In this document: positions 28,099-28,100 of the stretch, piece after piece
How the letters are laid out: each line of letters begins with the position of its first letter
Numbering within the stretch: position 1 is the stretch's first letter
Source: Salinimicrobium sp964572365
GTDB lineage: Bacteria; Bacteroidota; Bacteroidia; Flavobacteriales; Flavobacteriaceae
Assembly: GCA_964572365.1 (NCBI GenBank)
Contig: CAZNFK010000021.1
Location: forward strand, 1 to 28,100
Reading direction: 5' to 3'
Length of the DNA: 28,100 nt
Notes under the pieces: generated by a model
The model's input: the letters and a program-made list of their open reading frames with translations, nothing else
Database searches by the model: none
Told to the model about the DNA's origin: nothing
Position numbers and translations under genes: made by a program

Positions 28099-28100
28099 AG

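Noticed and set aside
1..28100. CRISPR array, tRNA, rRNA, complete insertion sequence, prophage
   Set aside because: I looked for spaced identical repeats, cloverleaf-like segments, transposase motifs and phage structural genes by eye and saw none; a covariance-model search would be needed to exclude small RNAs.

Overview
The window looks like a chromosomal segment from a member of the Flavobacteriaceae (Bacteroidota), of the Gramella/Salegentibacter/Zunongwangia kind. Pointers are the protein families (2TM-domain protein, PorT-like barrels, single-domain TonB C-terminal proteins, AsnA, a NupC transporter with a periplasmic front domain), the lack of Shine-Dalgarno sequences, and repeated promoter -7 boxes of the Bacteroidota form TAnnTTTG. 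A run of exactly 100 N (13247-13346) shows it is a draft scaffold. No rRNA, tRNA, CRISPR array, complete insertion sequence or prophage is visible.

Layout. 1-564: a secreted protein gene broken by a one-base frameshift and running off the left edge. 864-2225: a saccharopine-dehydrogenase-like enzyme and a 30-residue membrane peptide. 2291-6507: a small HNH-like/helix-turn-helix protein with repeats at its promoter, then a six-PAS soluble histidine kinase with its single-domain response regulator. 6519-9760 (minus): a phosphodiesterase lipoprotein, two paralogous outer-membrane barrels, and two paralogous Glu-rich lipoproteins. 9853-12326: divergent waaA (Kdo transferase) and a sugar aminotransferase, both envelope glycan genes. 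12327-13603: a scar holding a palindromic repeat, a decayed copy of the 3' end of fabD and a transglutaminase-like/TPR gene. 13604-16955 (minus): fabD, a flavin split-barrel protein, then a tight 2TM-folA-fructosamine kinase operon. 17020-18093: a class V aminotransferase. 18136-21914 (minus): asnA with a long regulatory leader, preceded by egtB-egtD-DUF427. 21998-28016 (minus): two TonB-C-terminal proteins, thyA, a nucleoside transporter, a bifunctional nuclease, and etfB-etfA.

The most notable signal is the 5' leader of asnA (asparagine synthetase A). Between a consensus promoter and asnA lie two short open frames packed with asparagine codons (11 of 25 and 7 of 30 residues). Each is followed by, or runs into, an intrinsic terminator. 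In the first unit, mutually exclusive pairings can be drawn that match classical leader-peptide attenuation. I read this as a tandem attenuator sensing Asn-tRNA charging. The second unit has a different geometry that I cannot fully explain. Secondary points are the fabD 3'-end duplication flanking a gene, a terminator hairpin fused to the promoter and start codon of egtB, and direct repeats at the promoter of the helix-turn-helix gene.

Functional links: folA and thyA belong to the same folate cycle, and the nucleoside transporter beside thyA fits pyrimidine supply. egtB and egtD make ergothioneine. EtfAB form the electron-transfer flavoprotein heterodimer. Most minus-strand genes end in clear stem-loop terminators, listed below.
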